Source: Macropodus opercularis (taxonomy: Eukaryota > Chordata > Actinopteri > Anabantiformes > Osphronemidae). From it: a stretch of DNA of 64,000 nt. This document shows positions 21,901 to 35,300 of the stretch, piece after piece. The notes beneath the pieces were generated by a model. That model saw nothing but the letters and a program-made list of their open reading frames with translations. It searched no databases and was not told the DNA's origin. Each line of letters begins with the position of its first letter. The stretch's first letter is position 1. The stretch lies in contig CM061097.1 of the NCBI GenBank assembly GCA_030770545.1, positions 3,410,501-3,474,500 of the forward strand, read 5' to 3'. The position numbers and the translations under genes are program-made.

Positions 21901-24666
21901 AGCATTTTTTGCTTGGCTGGGAAAAGTATTTCTGTATTTTTCACACAACAGAATGGTTCCAGGCCAGTGAGGTTGCGTTTGGCTCGAGGTAACACTGATA
22001 GACATTAATGGTGGCCTTCTGGAGGGACAAAGCACACACTACTGCTTGGTCAGTAACAGTAGCAGGAAGGAGAGGTGACCAGGTGACCCGCCAGCCTCGG
22101 TGGGACAGGAAACACACACACTGTCCTGCTGGAGGACCGTGCTCTGTCTGCTGAGCAGCAGAAGGGTTAACAGCATCAGCCACAGCAGCCCTGACCCTCC
22201 CCTCCCCCTGGGGCCCGTCTTTCCGCTCTCCTGGTGTGTTTGGCCTGCCAGAGCGCATTAGCTGTGTTTGTCAAATCAAATCAAACTAAAGATCAGATTC
22301 CTCCCCTGGTAATAACACTGACCACGCATACATTCAGGTTTATGCAGTTATTAAGCTTCATCCTACTCACAGAGAGACGAAAGAGGAAAGTCAGGACCAC
22401 CTGAAAGCAGTGGAGCCGCTGTTCAATGTCTGTTTGGCTGGCGTCTATACGCAACATAGAAAAAGCTCACATAAACAACTTGGACGCCAAACTTGTGCTG
22501 CTCCACAGAACAAATTCAGGCGACTCGCTCAGCGCAGATGGCAACTCTTACGAGCGTGTGACCCGTGAAAACTGGAGTGTGAGCACGACTGCTTCAAATA
22601 ATAACAGGATCACACGGGCAAAGCAGTTTTCTTTGCTTAGCGTTGGGCAACTACGATGTGCGCCGCAGTTCAGGCTTCCCATTTTCATGTCAGCCATTTT
22701 AATTTAATCTGTGTTTGATCTAAGTGTGTGCCAGCATTAGTGACTGGCTTAATGCCAAGTACAATTATTTGCTGGTGGCCACTCAAAAGGGAAGCGCATC
22801 AGCACAGACGTCTCTCAGTGACACAGTGACAAATTATGACGCTGGGGAAAAGGTTTTAAAACTCGCGGCCAGCTTTTTGCTGCAAATTGCTCCTTTTTAT
22901 ACTTTCTCCCAAACCTGCAAGGCTGTAAGTGATCAGCCAATTATTACAGACTACGTCCACGTCTGTCCCAGTGTTTGGCACTGAAATGTGCCGCCTCAGA
23001 CAAGCTGGGAGAAAGTTTCTAAAAGCAGCTTGCTGTTATGCATGTTATCATCCGTCAGAACGCTATTGCGAAAACGTCGGTCAGGACGTTTTGAAAATGT
23101 GGAAGCAACTCAGGATAAAAGCAAACAAATCTGAGCTGCAATGGTCGTAGACGAGCTGCGGATTAGTAGACGCGCGCTAGTCGAGTCGTTGACCTTTCAT
23201 TATTGTCCTGCCGAGAGGTTAATCATACAAGATGCAAATCAAAGCGCCTGCTTCACATAAAGAGATGTGCTACGAATATTTTAAAATCGTAAAATAGCCT
23301 TTATTTATTAGTGTAAAGCTCCACTTTTACTGTGCAAATGTAAAAGTCTCTCCAGGGGTTTGGCTGAAAGTTACTCACCATAAAAACACACACAGTGAGA
23401 CTGTAAAAGCTTTTGAGTCAAATGTGGCAGCCTTTCCAAAACCCAGGAAAAATACTGCTGCTTCTACATATTTTTAATTTCGTCAGCAGCTGAGGCGATG
23501 ATGAGTTGGGACTGATCTGAGAGGAATATTTATATATTATTTTAGAACGTGGCGCTCACTGTATTCAGCTCACTGTGAATACACCACTGGCATTTTCAAC
23601 ATAACTACGTCTCTATTTGCTTATCACAAGTGGTGCAGTACATAACAGCTACCACAGAGGATGGTGGAGACCCTGTTTAAAATCTCTGCTAGCTTAGAGA
23701 CTGGCGTACCAACTGCTGGGATGCTGTTGGCTTCACTCTCCCAAACCCTGGGGTTAATTACAAATACCAATGAATCTGGCATCAGAGAGGCTGTAAGGCC
23801 CATGACAGTGCACCCTGTGAAGCTTCGAACTTAAGCTCACAATGGCAGAAAAAAAGCTCATTGTAATCCTTATAATACTCAATGGTGCATTAGGCTCAGT
23901 GGTGACCTGCTCTCAGAAAGAAGTAAATTAAAGACTCGGTGTAATCCTCTTCTTTGACATTCATTGCATTACCAGTGTTATTCCATAGCATTGTAGTCAA
24001 GGCACCGGTCACCATGTACCTTGGCAGTGTGTCAGTGAGGGCAAACAAACAACTCAGTGATTACACACATTCAATTACAGTAGGCGTGAACCAAATCTGA
24101 ACTAGTGCTTGTGCTGCTGATTCAGTCCAGAGTCCGTAAGGACTGGAGATGAGAAAAGCTGAAAGACAACACTGTTCTGACAGTAATGATGTCTCGAAGC
24201 TCCAAACAGAGAAACATCCCAGATTCCCGTTGTGCGTTTCACACCAACCCTCCCGGATCCCAGTTGGCCACGTACAGTAGATGGACATTGGAGAAGCAAT
24301 CACTTGAAGCGGTCCTCTCTAATGGCTTCATAAAAGAAGTAATTATTCTGCAGCAGGGAGGCACTGTCAGTGGGAGATCAAATGATGTCTCCCACTATCC
24401 AGCCTTAACAAAGCTCTTCATTCAGGGCCTTACAGAATATCTGCGGCTCTGTTTTTTCCCTTTCCCCCTTCTCTTCCCCCACCTTGACAGGCACAGAGGA
24501 TCTCTCTACTTTAATTAAAAATGAATTCCCTCGGCTCAGCTGTGCTGTGAATCTCACTCCGCTTTGCTTGAACAGACTTAAGAGGGGATTGCAGAGGGTT
24601 TCTGCGAATGTTTAGTTGGCGGAGGAGGAAGGACGAGGGGAAATAGGAAATGCCTCAGTACTTTAG
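18934..24666. other. Non-coding 5' region of wscd2, part 1
   Basis: No supported gene. If the CpG island near 32 kb is the wscd2 promoter, all of this is 5' UTR or first intron. The longest frame (21151-21663, +, 170 aa) begins with ATG but has no recognisable domain and no splice context. Parts around 21.67-21.93, 22.70-22.99 and 24.30-24.56 kb are free of simple repeats, contain clustered TAAT-type motifs and look like candidate regulatory DNA; this is inference from texture only. Confidence 0.5.
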
Positions 24667-24678
24667 GTTGCGCATTGT
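24667..24678. repeat. Left target-site duplication of the SINE
   Basis: GTTGCGCATTGT, repeated exactly at 25053-25064 on the other side of the SINE. A perfect 12-bp direct repeat flanking a tRNA-headed element marks a retroposition insertion site. Confidence 0.92.
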
Positions 24679-25052
24679 CCATCTTCTTCTTCTTCCGGTT
24701 TTTCCCCGAAGGGGTCGCGGGCGTGCTGGAGCCTATCCCAGCTGGCTTTGGGCGAGAGGCAGGGTACACCCTGGACAGATCGCCAGTCCATCGCAGGGCC
24801 ACATATATAGACACACAATCACAGTCATACACACACTCACACCTATGGGCAATTTACGCATCCAACCAATTGACCTAACTGCATGTCTTTTGACTGTGGG
24901 AGGAAACCGGAGACCCCGGAGAAAACCCACGCAGACACGGGGAGAACATGCAAACTCCACACAGAAAGGCCCCCGGTCGCCTCCGGGAATCAAACCCGGG
25001 ACCTTCTTGCTGTGAGGCGACAGCGCTAACCACCACACCACCGTGCCGCCCC
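24679..25052 (-). mobile_element. tRNA-derived SINE, full-length, minus strand
   Basis: 374-bp non-autonomous retroposon. Read on the minus strand it begins with GGCGGCACGG and a tRNA-like head: an A-box-like TGGTGTGGTGG region at about 25027-25042, and a B-box GGTTTGATTCC at 24986-24996, the internal RNA polymerase III promoter. The body carries the GAGTTTGCATGTTCTCC and CAGTCAAAAGACATGCA blocks and the CTGGGATAGGCTCCAGCA tail found in very many teleost interspersed repeats. The 3' end has a short GAA-rich tail. Perfect 12-bp duplications flank it, so it is recent and essentially complete. Such elements are moved by a partner LINE sharing the 3' tail; the exact family name cannot be fixed from sequence alone. 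Confidence 0.9.
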
Positions 25053-25064
25053 GTTGCGCATTGT
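25053..25064. repeat. Right target-site duplication of the SINE
   Basis: GTTGCGCATTGT, identical to 24667-24678. It defines the 5' end of the SINE (minus strand) at 25052. Confidence 0.92.
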
Positions 25065-28000
25065 TACATCTGTAAAAGCACAACACAGGCAAATAAATCC
25101 TTTAATATGCAGCAAAGAAATAGTTATTTTTAACTGAAACGAGGCACTTTGTAGGAAAATGTTCTCAGCAGCACCAACGCGTGGGCGTTTGGCTCAGCTC
25201 TGTATTAAAGCATTTAAGGAAAAGCTTTGTAATTGAGTGAAAATGCTCATTTGCTTACCACGGCCTCATCTTCTATGTTATCTGATTAACACAGCCTGTG
25301 TCTGTCACTGTGCCCTGCTACTTGCACAGACTGCTCTTTATGCAGTTTGTAAATAGATGGTAAAAGTGACATAAAACGTGGTGATTACTGAACTTTAACG
25401 GTACTGTACATGTATTTATTTGACAGGTTACGATAACCACATCCTGCCTCCAGTGGCTCGCTGATAAATATTTTTATGTTGCTAAGTAACTTGCAGATGC
25501 CCAAATAAGAAACCTTTTGCGAACAAATTCACAACATCATTCTATGAGTTGACAAAGTACCAGTGTTTTCAGAATCATTCAGCTGACTGTTTTCAGCTTC
25601 GTGTGGTCTGCTGGGCAGGAAAACAAGCGGGTGCTTGACAGAGCAGCGAGAGGAGACACAGACCCTCTACTGTAGGACAGCCGCTCAAGCCCCTGTGTCA
25701 ATAAGCACCCACTCTGCTGAAGTGTCCTTAAGCAAGAAGTTGAATCCTCTAGTACGGCTTTTTCTGCAGCTCACCCCTCACTCTAACCCCTCACGGACGG
25801 AGAGGAAGAAGAGAAGCATTTGCATTTAAAATGAAAAGCTCGGACCGCGTCTAACTGTCCCCTCGCTGCTTTTAGAATCCACAGCGGCCGCTTCATCTTC
25901 AGACGGAAAAAATGTGGAAAAAACTGTGAATAGTCTAAACCTTTAAGATTCTGACCAACGTATGTGTGTATGAGTCAGCTACGTCTGCACCATTCAAAGC
26001 TGGGAAAAGGCAGGATTAGAGGAGCTACTACAGATGATGTCTGGAGCAAATCCTCTTTACAGCACCACATGCTCGGATCACTTGAGACATTACAAGATCC
26101 TGAAACTAAGAGCAGCCATCTCAGAAAGGAGCAGCAGATATCTAGTAGTCAAGTACCTATGGAAGTAATCAGTAATGAATCATCAGTCTGTCCCTCAGTA
26201 TGCAGGGTTCGTCCTTACTGTTACCACCTAGACACAAAATCCACAGCAGGACCTTTGGGATTAGATGATTTCAACACAAGCTCACGGGAAGCAGAGGACT
26301 CGGAGGAACAGAGGCGCAACGAACAGGACTTAATCATCTAAACGACATTAATCAACATCACAGACTGATCCGATTTCCTTTAATAAGCAGAGAACGAAGG
26401 GGCAACGTGAGCGCGTCGCCTGTCACCGACTGCAAGCTCCGCAGTCGTTCGTGCTGAGCTGTTCAGTGTGCGCGGCCACGCGAGGCGGCGAGTCGAGTGC
26501 ACTGGTCTGGATGCGTTCATTTGGGGGACATGAAGTGTGTGTTTAAGTAGCAGGATGCAGTGTAAGTAATCAAAATGTGTAGCGAACCACGGGCCTCATC
26601 AGCGAAACGGAAATCTGCACGTAAAGGTCGAGCAGCACCAGAGGCCTGCTGTCAACACATCTTCTCCAGTTAAACATGAACGTCATTACAGGCCTTGTTG
26701 TTGTTGATGTGGCAAGAACACACATATGTGACTGCACACTAGATTTGTTTATGTGTATATTTATAGTTATGTTTATGTGCATAGCTCCATGGTCTTTGTT
26801 CTCAATAATTAATTTGTGTAACACAATTAGTTTTTTTGTCAGACTATGTTCTTTGTAAACTAATCTATGAAACTGAACTAAAACTAAAAATCTCACCATC
26901 CTGTGCTCAGTGTCACCACATGAACCTACACTTTATAGGAAATTGAGAAAGGCATCCTTCTGCAATAAAGCAAAGGCTGCAAGTATGGGAGCAGTGTAGT
27001 AAACAAGTGTGTGTGTGGTAAAACAGAAATGTGTAACGTATCGGGGGATTGGGGCGTTCGAACAGCCGCCTGCGTGGGGCTCAGAGGAAGGAGCCTCACG
27101 CTGAATAAAATATGATGAGCACATACAGGAATGTTCCACTGTCACACTGACGCAACATGGAACAACATCTATGAACCACAGCACGAAAGAGGACGGTTGT
27201 GTTAGATAATGAAATCTACGAAATACAAGAACAAGATCACCTCGTTCCTCTCCTTCTATGTGTGCACGTACACGTAGAAAATATTAAAGCCACAGTTCTG
27301 ATGACAACCCCTAATCAATAATATTCCTGCATTGTTCACATTATTCGTCTGTGGTGAAGTACTTTGAAACACAAACCATCCCGTCTCCTGCTGTGGTAAA
27401 TAGAAGCAGTAGTGCTGCAGAGGCACAACAAATTGGGAGCCACTGCGCTGTAAAATGATTCAGCCCGTGCTCTGGCCTCGGTGTAACAGTGCAGCCAGAC
27501 CGTGTTTAAGCTGCTGCGGTTGACTGAGGAGAGGGTTGAACCAGGAGTCAGTGAAGAGCGGGAGCTCGAGCGGATTCATCCTGCCCCTGAGCAACCTGGG
27601 AAAGACATCTGCACAGACTGTCGCAGAGCGAGAGGAGGTGATGAGGGTTGACGTGGCGTGGCGATGGGCTCGTGGCTGTCCAGGCGTGCTCTATTCAGTG
27701 CATGTGATAGTTCCTAACTACACAGCCAACCTGGGCAGCTTTACTGACAGATGGAGAACATTAGGGCTGCGGCGGAGCTTGTGTGCGCTGGCCACATTCA
27801 GAAAAGCAGCTGATAAGGGGATAGACTTAGGTGCTCATCCTGCCACTGGAAATGAATGGAACAACATTTAAGGCTAAGTGTAAGAATACTGAGCCCTTGC
27901 TGTAAGGGTGTATAAATCAGTGCAGCTTGGTTTGAGTGGCACATTTTTCACAAATCCCAGTAGATGCAATTACTGAGCACAATGCTATTATGAAAACATA

Positions 28001-31000
28001 TCTCAGTTTAACCTTTAATAGCAGATTCCCCGACAGTAAGCAAGAAGTAGTTTAGTCCTTGAAAAGTCTGAGCATTGTGTGATTCCATGACAATGGCAGC
28101 AGTAAACTGATGATTTCAGGAGCAACACAGGGACAATTTGGCCAATAATTCACTTCATAGCAACCTATAGTTTTTTTTCCCCTCGTATGTGCAACAGCCC
28201 AATTAGGGCCCAGCACACTGAGAGAAGACCTGAAGCTGCTGCTGACACTGGCTGCACAGCGGGGCCTCCGCTGCCTCTCATTCTGTATCACGTCGCACTC
28301 CTGCTGCTCTGTATAGCATTGTTAGGCCTGGGCTTCCCAAAATCTCCTGACGTCCCGCTTAAAGTAAAATCCTGTCTAATTCTTCACACTGCAGCCTGGA
28401 TGGATGTATTTTCACAGACTGACTGTGCCGCTAAGTGATGTTCTCAAAGCTGAGAAAGCACCACAGGGCTCCTCACCAGTTTGGATGCAATGTCCACGTT
28501 ATTAGAACTTTAAAATAATCCTCTGTGTGTTTTCCAGATATCGTCTGTATAATCAGTGGGGAAAGATGTGAGTTCAGTCTAATTCATTTCTTTTGATTCC
28601 ATTTAATTTCGTCTGCCTTCAAATGTGGATAAAATGTGGGAACTAATTTAGAGGATAAAAGGAGCTTCAGTTTAGGGTCAAAGGCACTGTCCAAAGATGA
28701 ATGCTTGTCAGACTAACACACGTGTGCCACTGAGATCATTTTTTCCTCCAGTTTCCTAAAGTGGAGTCTGTAAACTGCATTTGTATAATTAAAGGCTCCG
28801 CTGTTGAGAGGCTGGACCTGTGTTGGTGCAGCAGGTACAGCAAACAAGGTCCAGCAGTTTAGCACCAACAAAGACGTTTTTGTGAGAAGTAGAGATCAAG
28901 TTGGAGAAAGGACAAGGGGGCCTGCTACTCGAGGTGAGTAATTACAGTGGTGATGTGCTAATCGCGCCAGCTGGCACTGTCTCAAGGTCAGCTGTGGAAC
29001 ACAGAGAATGTGGCCTTTATATTCAGTTCACTCCTCATCTTTTTTCATTTTCTCAGTTCACAATCCAGTATTAGGTCCTCTGGCCTCCCTGGGCCGCTCG
29101 TGTTGGAAATGCTCTACAGTGAGGTTTGGGAGCCAGAACTGAAGTGTTGACCCCGTGACCCTTGGATCTACAGACAAGGTGTTGAATAAAAAAAATAAAC
29201 CTTTACTGCATTTTCTACTTATAAGGTCGATTTAATATTTAAAAAAATATTTGCTTGTAGTTCGTGTTCTACGTGTTAATACATTTCAAACAACAAAACC
29301 AGATCATTCAATTCATATCCATAAAAATGATAACTGATCTTCTGAATCCATGGAAACCATTTACAATTTAGAGCAGACAAACATAAACATGCGTCCTCTC
29401 ATACCTTCTTCTAGCCTCGCTTGGCTTAAGCTGCTTCTTTGTAAAGCATGAACAGCAGGTCATGACCAACTGGCTCATTCGCTCACTCAAGTCTGTTTAT
29501 TTCCACTTCGGCTTCAATCATGTAAACATCCATAAGTTCATCCTTAGTTAATACCCATCAACGCACATCTGAAATAAAACACATTTTGGGTTTTCTGTCA
29601 GACGTCTACATCCCAGCATTTTCCGACCACCTGTCTCAGCAGCGATTATCTGGATGCGTCTGACGGAGGAAGTCCAGTGTTGTGAATAATCCTATAAGCT
29701 GAAAATCTGGCTGAGATGTGCATGGAGAAAGGCGACCAACTCCTTGGAGCTGAGCAACCGTATCACAGCTTTAAAGATCATCCAATTTCTGAAATCAGAT
29801 CATCTTTGAGGGAAAAATAAGTTATTGGACAATGTGATGAATTAAGGCGTAACCTTAACGACAAACATGAATCTGAAGCCTCAGAGTGTGAAATCATCAG
29901 CAAATGCTGAAAACTTTCAGCACGTCTTCAGCGGAGACAGCAGAGCATTAAATGCCAGGCTATTTTTGTAGCGCTCTTAATGAGGCTCTTCACATTGTTT
30001 CTTGATAGTGATACATCAGAAGCAAGTGCGCCATCCAAGCCACGGCACACAACCAGCGCCGTTACTTCGCTGTAGCGGCCAGAACCGTAAGCCCCGTCTG
30101 TTCCTGTGGCCGTCTTCAAAGGCCGCAGCCACTGGATATGATCCATGGCACGTCCCTGACGGGTCATCGGGAGGATGAAGCGATAGGCTTCGGAGGAATT
30201 CAAAGCCTTCTCACTGTGCTGCTGCTCTACCACCCCGGTGGCACACAAAGCACTTCCAGAGTTCACCTCTACAGCCGCAGCTGAGCCTGCATGTGAAAAA
30301 ACGCCTGAAATTCAATATCAAAATTGGCGCTTTGCTGCGCTGCGGATGCTCCTGGAGGGGTTGTGGTGGTAGAAAACGTTGCTTCTCTCACCACGATTAT
30401 TCACTAAATCAGCAACGGCAGGGTGAACAACGTCCCACTATTCTCGAGAGTGCAAATATGAACAGGAGTTGGCATCCTTGTGCCTCAGGGAGGGCTGAGT
30501 TCATGGGAAAGCAGAGTCGCTATTAGCAACATTAAATCTATGTGACTTTGTTTGTGTCCACAGATTTCTGTCCACCACGGCTGAAACCGCTCTGCTCTTT
30601 ACAAATGACGCGAACCGCTACTGTCAGCAGGTTAAATCTAAATTAGGAAGTGGAGCTTTTCATTATATTTGTTAGATTTTACTGCGACGTTGGCAACATT
30701 GATCCAGGTTGAGCAGCTACGCACTCAGTGCAGAACTCCTGCTGCAGTAACATGAGGTCTGTCGTGCTTTATGCTTAATGTGGCACCAAGTGCTGCCGTA
30801 TGAGTAATTGGCTCCATTCATCAATTGATTTTAATATCACTGTGATTAACGTGTACAGCTCTAATGTTCTTCTACTTCAACCCTTCACACTGAGCTGTTG
30901 GTCGATCCACAACAGTGTGGAGAATGAACCTGCTTGTTATACTGACAATTATTGTTTCACTGTATAAAACAACACTTTAAGGGGGGGGGTCTGGGTTTGA

Positions 31001-31869
31001 AAAGCAGCAGCAGCAGAGTGATTAAATTTAAAAATGGCAACTGGTGAAACTAAAGACAGACAAAAGCGAAACACTGAGCAAAGTAAACACACGGGCTGTG
31101 AAAAGGAGAGTGTGGCTGTGACTTCACTGCAGCCGCAAATTTAGTTTCCTAAACCAACAAAGCAAATGAGGTCAAGTCGAAGTCAGGTCTGATTTGCAGC
31201 TCTGTGTGAAAGTTAGCAGGAGGCCTCTAATGAAAGTCCAACACACACTGTTCTACTGTCCAACGCCATCAACGATTAATGGTTTAACTCAATCGAAGTC
31301 ATTTGGCTTCTTCAGAGCTCACAGAAACAGGCCGCGGTGATTAGGGCTCTAACGCTACACCACTCAGGTATTTTTATCGCAGAGGCTTAGTCTGATCAAA
31401 CATATGGCCTTTAAATAGCAAAGCCTGCTGCTGGTTTAACAAGTGCCAGGTTCCTTCCTCACCAACGCTGGTGGTCATTTTAAATAACAGGGGAGTGAAT
31501 TCACTTGTGGAAAGCTGGCTTCTGGGTCGGTGCCCTGGTCTGCCCCAGTGACGTTAACCAGCAGTGATGGTGGAAGTGCAGCTGCAACGTGAACCCATCA
31601 ATACTTCTGCAACACAATCAGAACCAACCTGCCAGACAGACGTGCTTCGTTCTCATCAAATCAGAGATAATAACAGCAGTTACCTCAGACATCAGCCGAC
31701 ATAAACCTTCAGCAGATGATTTGATGTTGCAGCTTATTGGATTCAACTCAGCTCTCAGGCTCCTGCGTGACGCTTCATCTCCAAGACCATTCGGCCAAAT
31801 ACGAGCAGAAACGGGCCGAAAAGCTTGTTTTACAGCGCTGACGTTAGTTCATCAATCCCACTGGCTCGT
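25065..31869. other. Non-coding 5' region of wscd2, part 2
   Basis: No gene I can support. An exon-like frame on the minus strand at 29928-30266 and a CpG-richer patch near 26.4-26.5 kb are noted. The rest is AT-rich unique-looking DNA with a 9-G run at 30981-30989. It is probably intron or flank of wscd2 if the promoter is near 32 kb. Confidence 0.5.
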
Positions 31870-32340
31870 TCAGCGCCGATCAGTGTGACTGTAGGCTGCC
31901 GACGAGCCGCTACATGCTTCAAGCCAGCCGGAGAAACAGGGAGTAGTGTGAACGGCCCCGCTGGCTCCTCCGTCTGCATCACCCCCACTGCGACAGTCCC
32001 CTCCGCGGTTCATCCGCTCCAGCCTTGCGTTGAGGTCACAGCTTGGACTTGGTGCAGGCGCCGCGTCCACCCTGCCGCTGCTGCCGCCTGTCCGATGTGG
32101 AGGACGGATGTTCGACGCTGCGGAGAGGCAGCGCTGCACCGTGCGTGCGCCCTGCGCTGCCGCACGGACCGACAGCACTGCCTGCTGCACTTAAAGGGAC
32201 ACGACAGCGCACACGCAGCGCTGCGCTCGGCGACGGGGCCACGCTCCCTGCGCTTAGCGCGTCGTGCTGGGAGGAGATCGTCCTGGCACAGGCAACATTG
32301 GCTGCCACGCGTCACGCAGAACGTCCCTTACATTAGCCCT
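31870..32340 (-). promoter_or_regulatory. wscd2: CpG island, candidate wscd2 promoter and first non-coding exon
   Basis: About 470 bp of strongly GC- and CpG-rich DNA in an otherwise AT-rich region, with overlapping spurious open frames on both strands, as CpG islands commonly show. It lies about 13 kb upstream of the wscd2 coding start with no other recognisable coding gene between it and limk2. WSCD2 in mammals has a distant non-coding first exon, so this is the natural candidate. A promoter of an unrecognised or non-coding transcript is equally possible. A second, weaker GC-rich patch lies at about 32.6-32.9 kb. Confidence 0.45.
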
Positions 32341-35300
32341 TAAAACTGTCCACGCGCTGATGCAAAGGAAAGAAGAACCACGAGCATGGAAAGTGCGGAC
32401 GGGCCCTTCATGACTGACTGGACGCAGAGAGAAGTGGCGATTAAAGCTGGTGCGTCAGTAACAATGGCATTAAAATGACAAATGGCTCCTGATGAAGCCA
32501 TGGACACACTAACCACGTCCAGCACCCAGTCACCGTAGAGCTGGTTACAGCTGTCTTTCAGTAAAACCCTTTTACTAATACATGGAAAGAATCAATGGAA
32601 GATTATTGTTTGTCTCACCTGGGGCGTCGTGCTCCTCTTCCTGCGACACCTGCGGTCTCAGCCAATCAGCTGCCACATGCTGACTGCTGGTCCTGACGGG
32701 CAGGCGAGGCGACACCACGCAGGTGACTGCATCGGGTCGTGGCTCGGCTGCTGCCTGTGCTGTGGTGCGTAGCGCTGTCACTTACAATTACTCTCATCCA
32801 CGGTGAGTCAGCGATGGGGGGGCTCTTCAAATCAGCAGTGTGCAGCGGTGATGCTACTCATGCTGAATCAGGCGGACAGGACGGGACCGCAGCCAAACAA
32901 CGGGACGCTCAAACTTTCCGGCTGAGCTTTGAGAAAAGTAAATGGATGCGGTGCGAGAGACAACCGCCCTGGTCCTGCAAGGCTCCGTGTGTGTTGGCCT
33001 GCGTGTGAGCAGCTCCCATCAGATGAGCGAAATCAATGCGCAATAATGGGCTTATTGTTGGAGTCTGTGCTCCCTCTTGGGAATGAATGTGTTTCCCACT
33101 GAAAAGGAATGAGAAGAATGTTTCTCCATTTTCTGATTGTGACGATTGTTTCATGTCCAGATCAGACCAACTGCGACTACGGATAGCACACGATTACACG
33201 AATAACACTGTGCAAAATTATAGCAGGAACCTGTCCATGTTCCACCAGCACATTTACTCACACAGCACAACCACATCGCTCACGCAACAGGCCAAGAGCT
33301 GCCAAACACAATTATATGTGTATTTCACAAACTCCCTTTAAATACAACAATGTGTTGAGTCTTCTTGCAATTTAAATAAAGACACGTGTGCTACAGTGTG
33401 AGACAAGATGAGTTTGCACGTTCATTAACAATAGGCTTTAAGTGCTTTCAGTTTATTAAGTTTCACAGGAGAAAGAGACTCCTACAGAAGAATGAGAGAT
33501 ATTCCCGTCAGATTAATGGTCGACTGAAAGACACTTGTGTCTCACATAACAAACAGCGAAACATGGTTGATGCCATTTTTCTCATTCTAGCTTCTTGTGT
33601 CAGTCAGATGATAATCAGATCATGTTTATTGATCTGCTGGGTGACTTATTTGCTGCTTGCCGCCCACCCTCCCATGGGACCATCAGTGACCCTTAATGGG
33701 ATCAACAATGACATCTCTTTAGTCAGACACATTAGAAAAGACAACTCTCAAGTATGTTTGTGCTTCTCTGCACTGCGGTAATATTTTAACAGTTCCTTTC
33801 TGGAATAGTTCCCATTGATTTGACACAGGAATAGCTCAATCAATAAGTGTAGTTGCTCTGCACTCAGTTTGACCTTTAAACCAATAAACACTTGCTTCCT
33901 ACTCTGCAGGCAGCTTTTGGCAACAGTTACATAAGTGAGTCTTTCAGCTTTATGCAGTGAGTAATTGTTTTTCAAGGACATTCATGATCATTTCCTTGAA
34001 TAGCACTGGGAGGATCTTAAGCTGTACTGGAAAAGGCAGCGTATCATTTCTGTACAGCCACCAGACACGCACAGCTCCCTCACATAGCACGAGCATACAG
34101 CCTGACTGGCAAATTAAAAACCACGCTTCCATCTGACAGGGAGCTGCCGCGTGACTGCGGATCTTTATTGTCCTCACCTGTTTTTTCCATTAAGGTTTAA
34201 GAACAAATGCAGATCCGGCTCCTAAATGACCTTAAAGTGACATTATCATAGCAAAGCAACTCTCATCAGCAGCCACAAGCTACTGTGGACAATCCTCTTA
34301 TGACAGTACGCTTGCTAATACCAACAGTTTTATTATGGTCTGCACTTCGAGCAGCTCACACATCGTGATCGGTCACGGGTTTCACACACACACACCCCTA
34401 CCCTGACTCCCTGTGCAGCTTATTTAACACACTATAGTTTCACTCGGCATCCAGTCTTTGAACAGGTAAACGTAGGCACCGCTCATCCTCTGAGGTCAAC
34501 TGCAGTTCTTAAATGTGAGCTGACATGTTTGTAACCACTTCATCTGAAGAAATGACAACGTTGTGGCCGAGCAGCTGTGAACGTCACACCGGCCTCCGGC
34601 TGCAGCTCTCTGAAACCCGACTGCATCTTTTAATGCAGCAGAATGAAACGTGGTACAGGTACAGTTGTAAGTTGGGTCCAGTCTGTTATTCATAAAGGTG
34701 TAGAAGAGGAAGCAGGTGGAGCAGTAGAAGTTCTAATCTATTAGATATCTGTCATTAATAATTCATCAGATCTGTTGAAATAGATCTTGCATTATTTAAA
34801 GAGCACACTGAATTAATTAGAAATATGAATTAATGATGGCGTTTTCCTAAGCATTCAACTTAAATCCCTGGTCGTGGCAGCCTGGCAGTCAATAGACAGC
34901 AGTCGTTCCCATAGCTCTCCTACGCTCACACACACAAGATGATCTGCTTCAAGGGCTGAGGCTGTGAAATCAACTACCGTGCCGCCATTTGCTATTCAGG
35001 AAGCATCTCAATGTCATTGTCGTTGGTGTTTTCCTGGGGTAGTGTTACTGGAGGCGGACAACTTTCACTCACCATGAAAAAATAATGACGTGAACGAGCT
35101 GCATCTGATGCCTTTGCAGCCTGTCGTATTTCATTAGACACGTCTGGCACAGCTTGGGATGTTTTGGTTCCTGGTCTGGAGTCTTTGCCGTCAGTGTGAC
35201 ACACACAGTCCTTCAGCTTCATCTCAGTCATGCCTCACTTTTTCACCATGGTGAAATTGAAACGGAGTCAAACTCTTTCCCTGGATATGAAACGCTGACA

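Noticed and set aside
24578..25133. Several frames of 60-121 aa on both strands
   Set aside because: They fall mostly within the SINE insertion and are by-products of its sequence.
31825..32343. 172-aa frame and several overlapping frames on both strands
   Set aside because: They lie in a CpG island where stop codons are rare. No frame has recognisable homology or splice logic.
32727..32802. Signal-peptide-like hydrophobic frame (RLLPVLWCVALSLTIT) followed by a perfect gtgagt donor
   Set aside because: No in-frame ATG exists, TGA at 32724-32726 closes the frame upstream, and there is no good acceptor. Probably chance.
34385..34397. Short CA run
   Set aside because: Too short to be a meaningful microsatellite.
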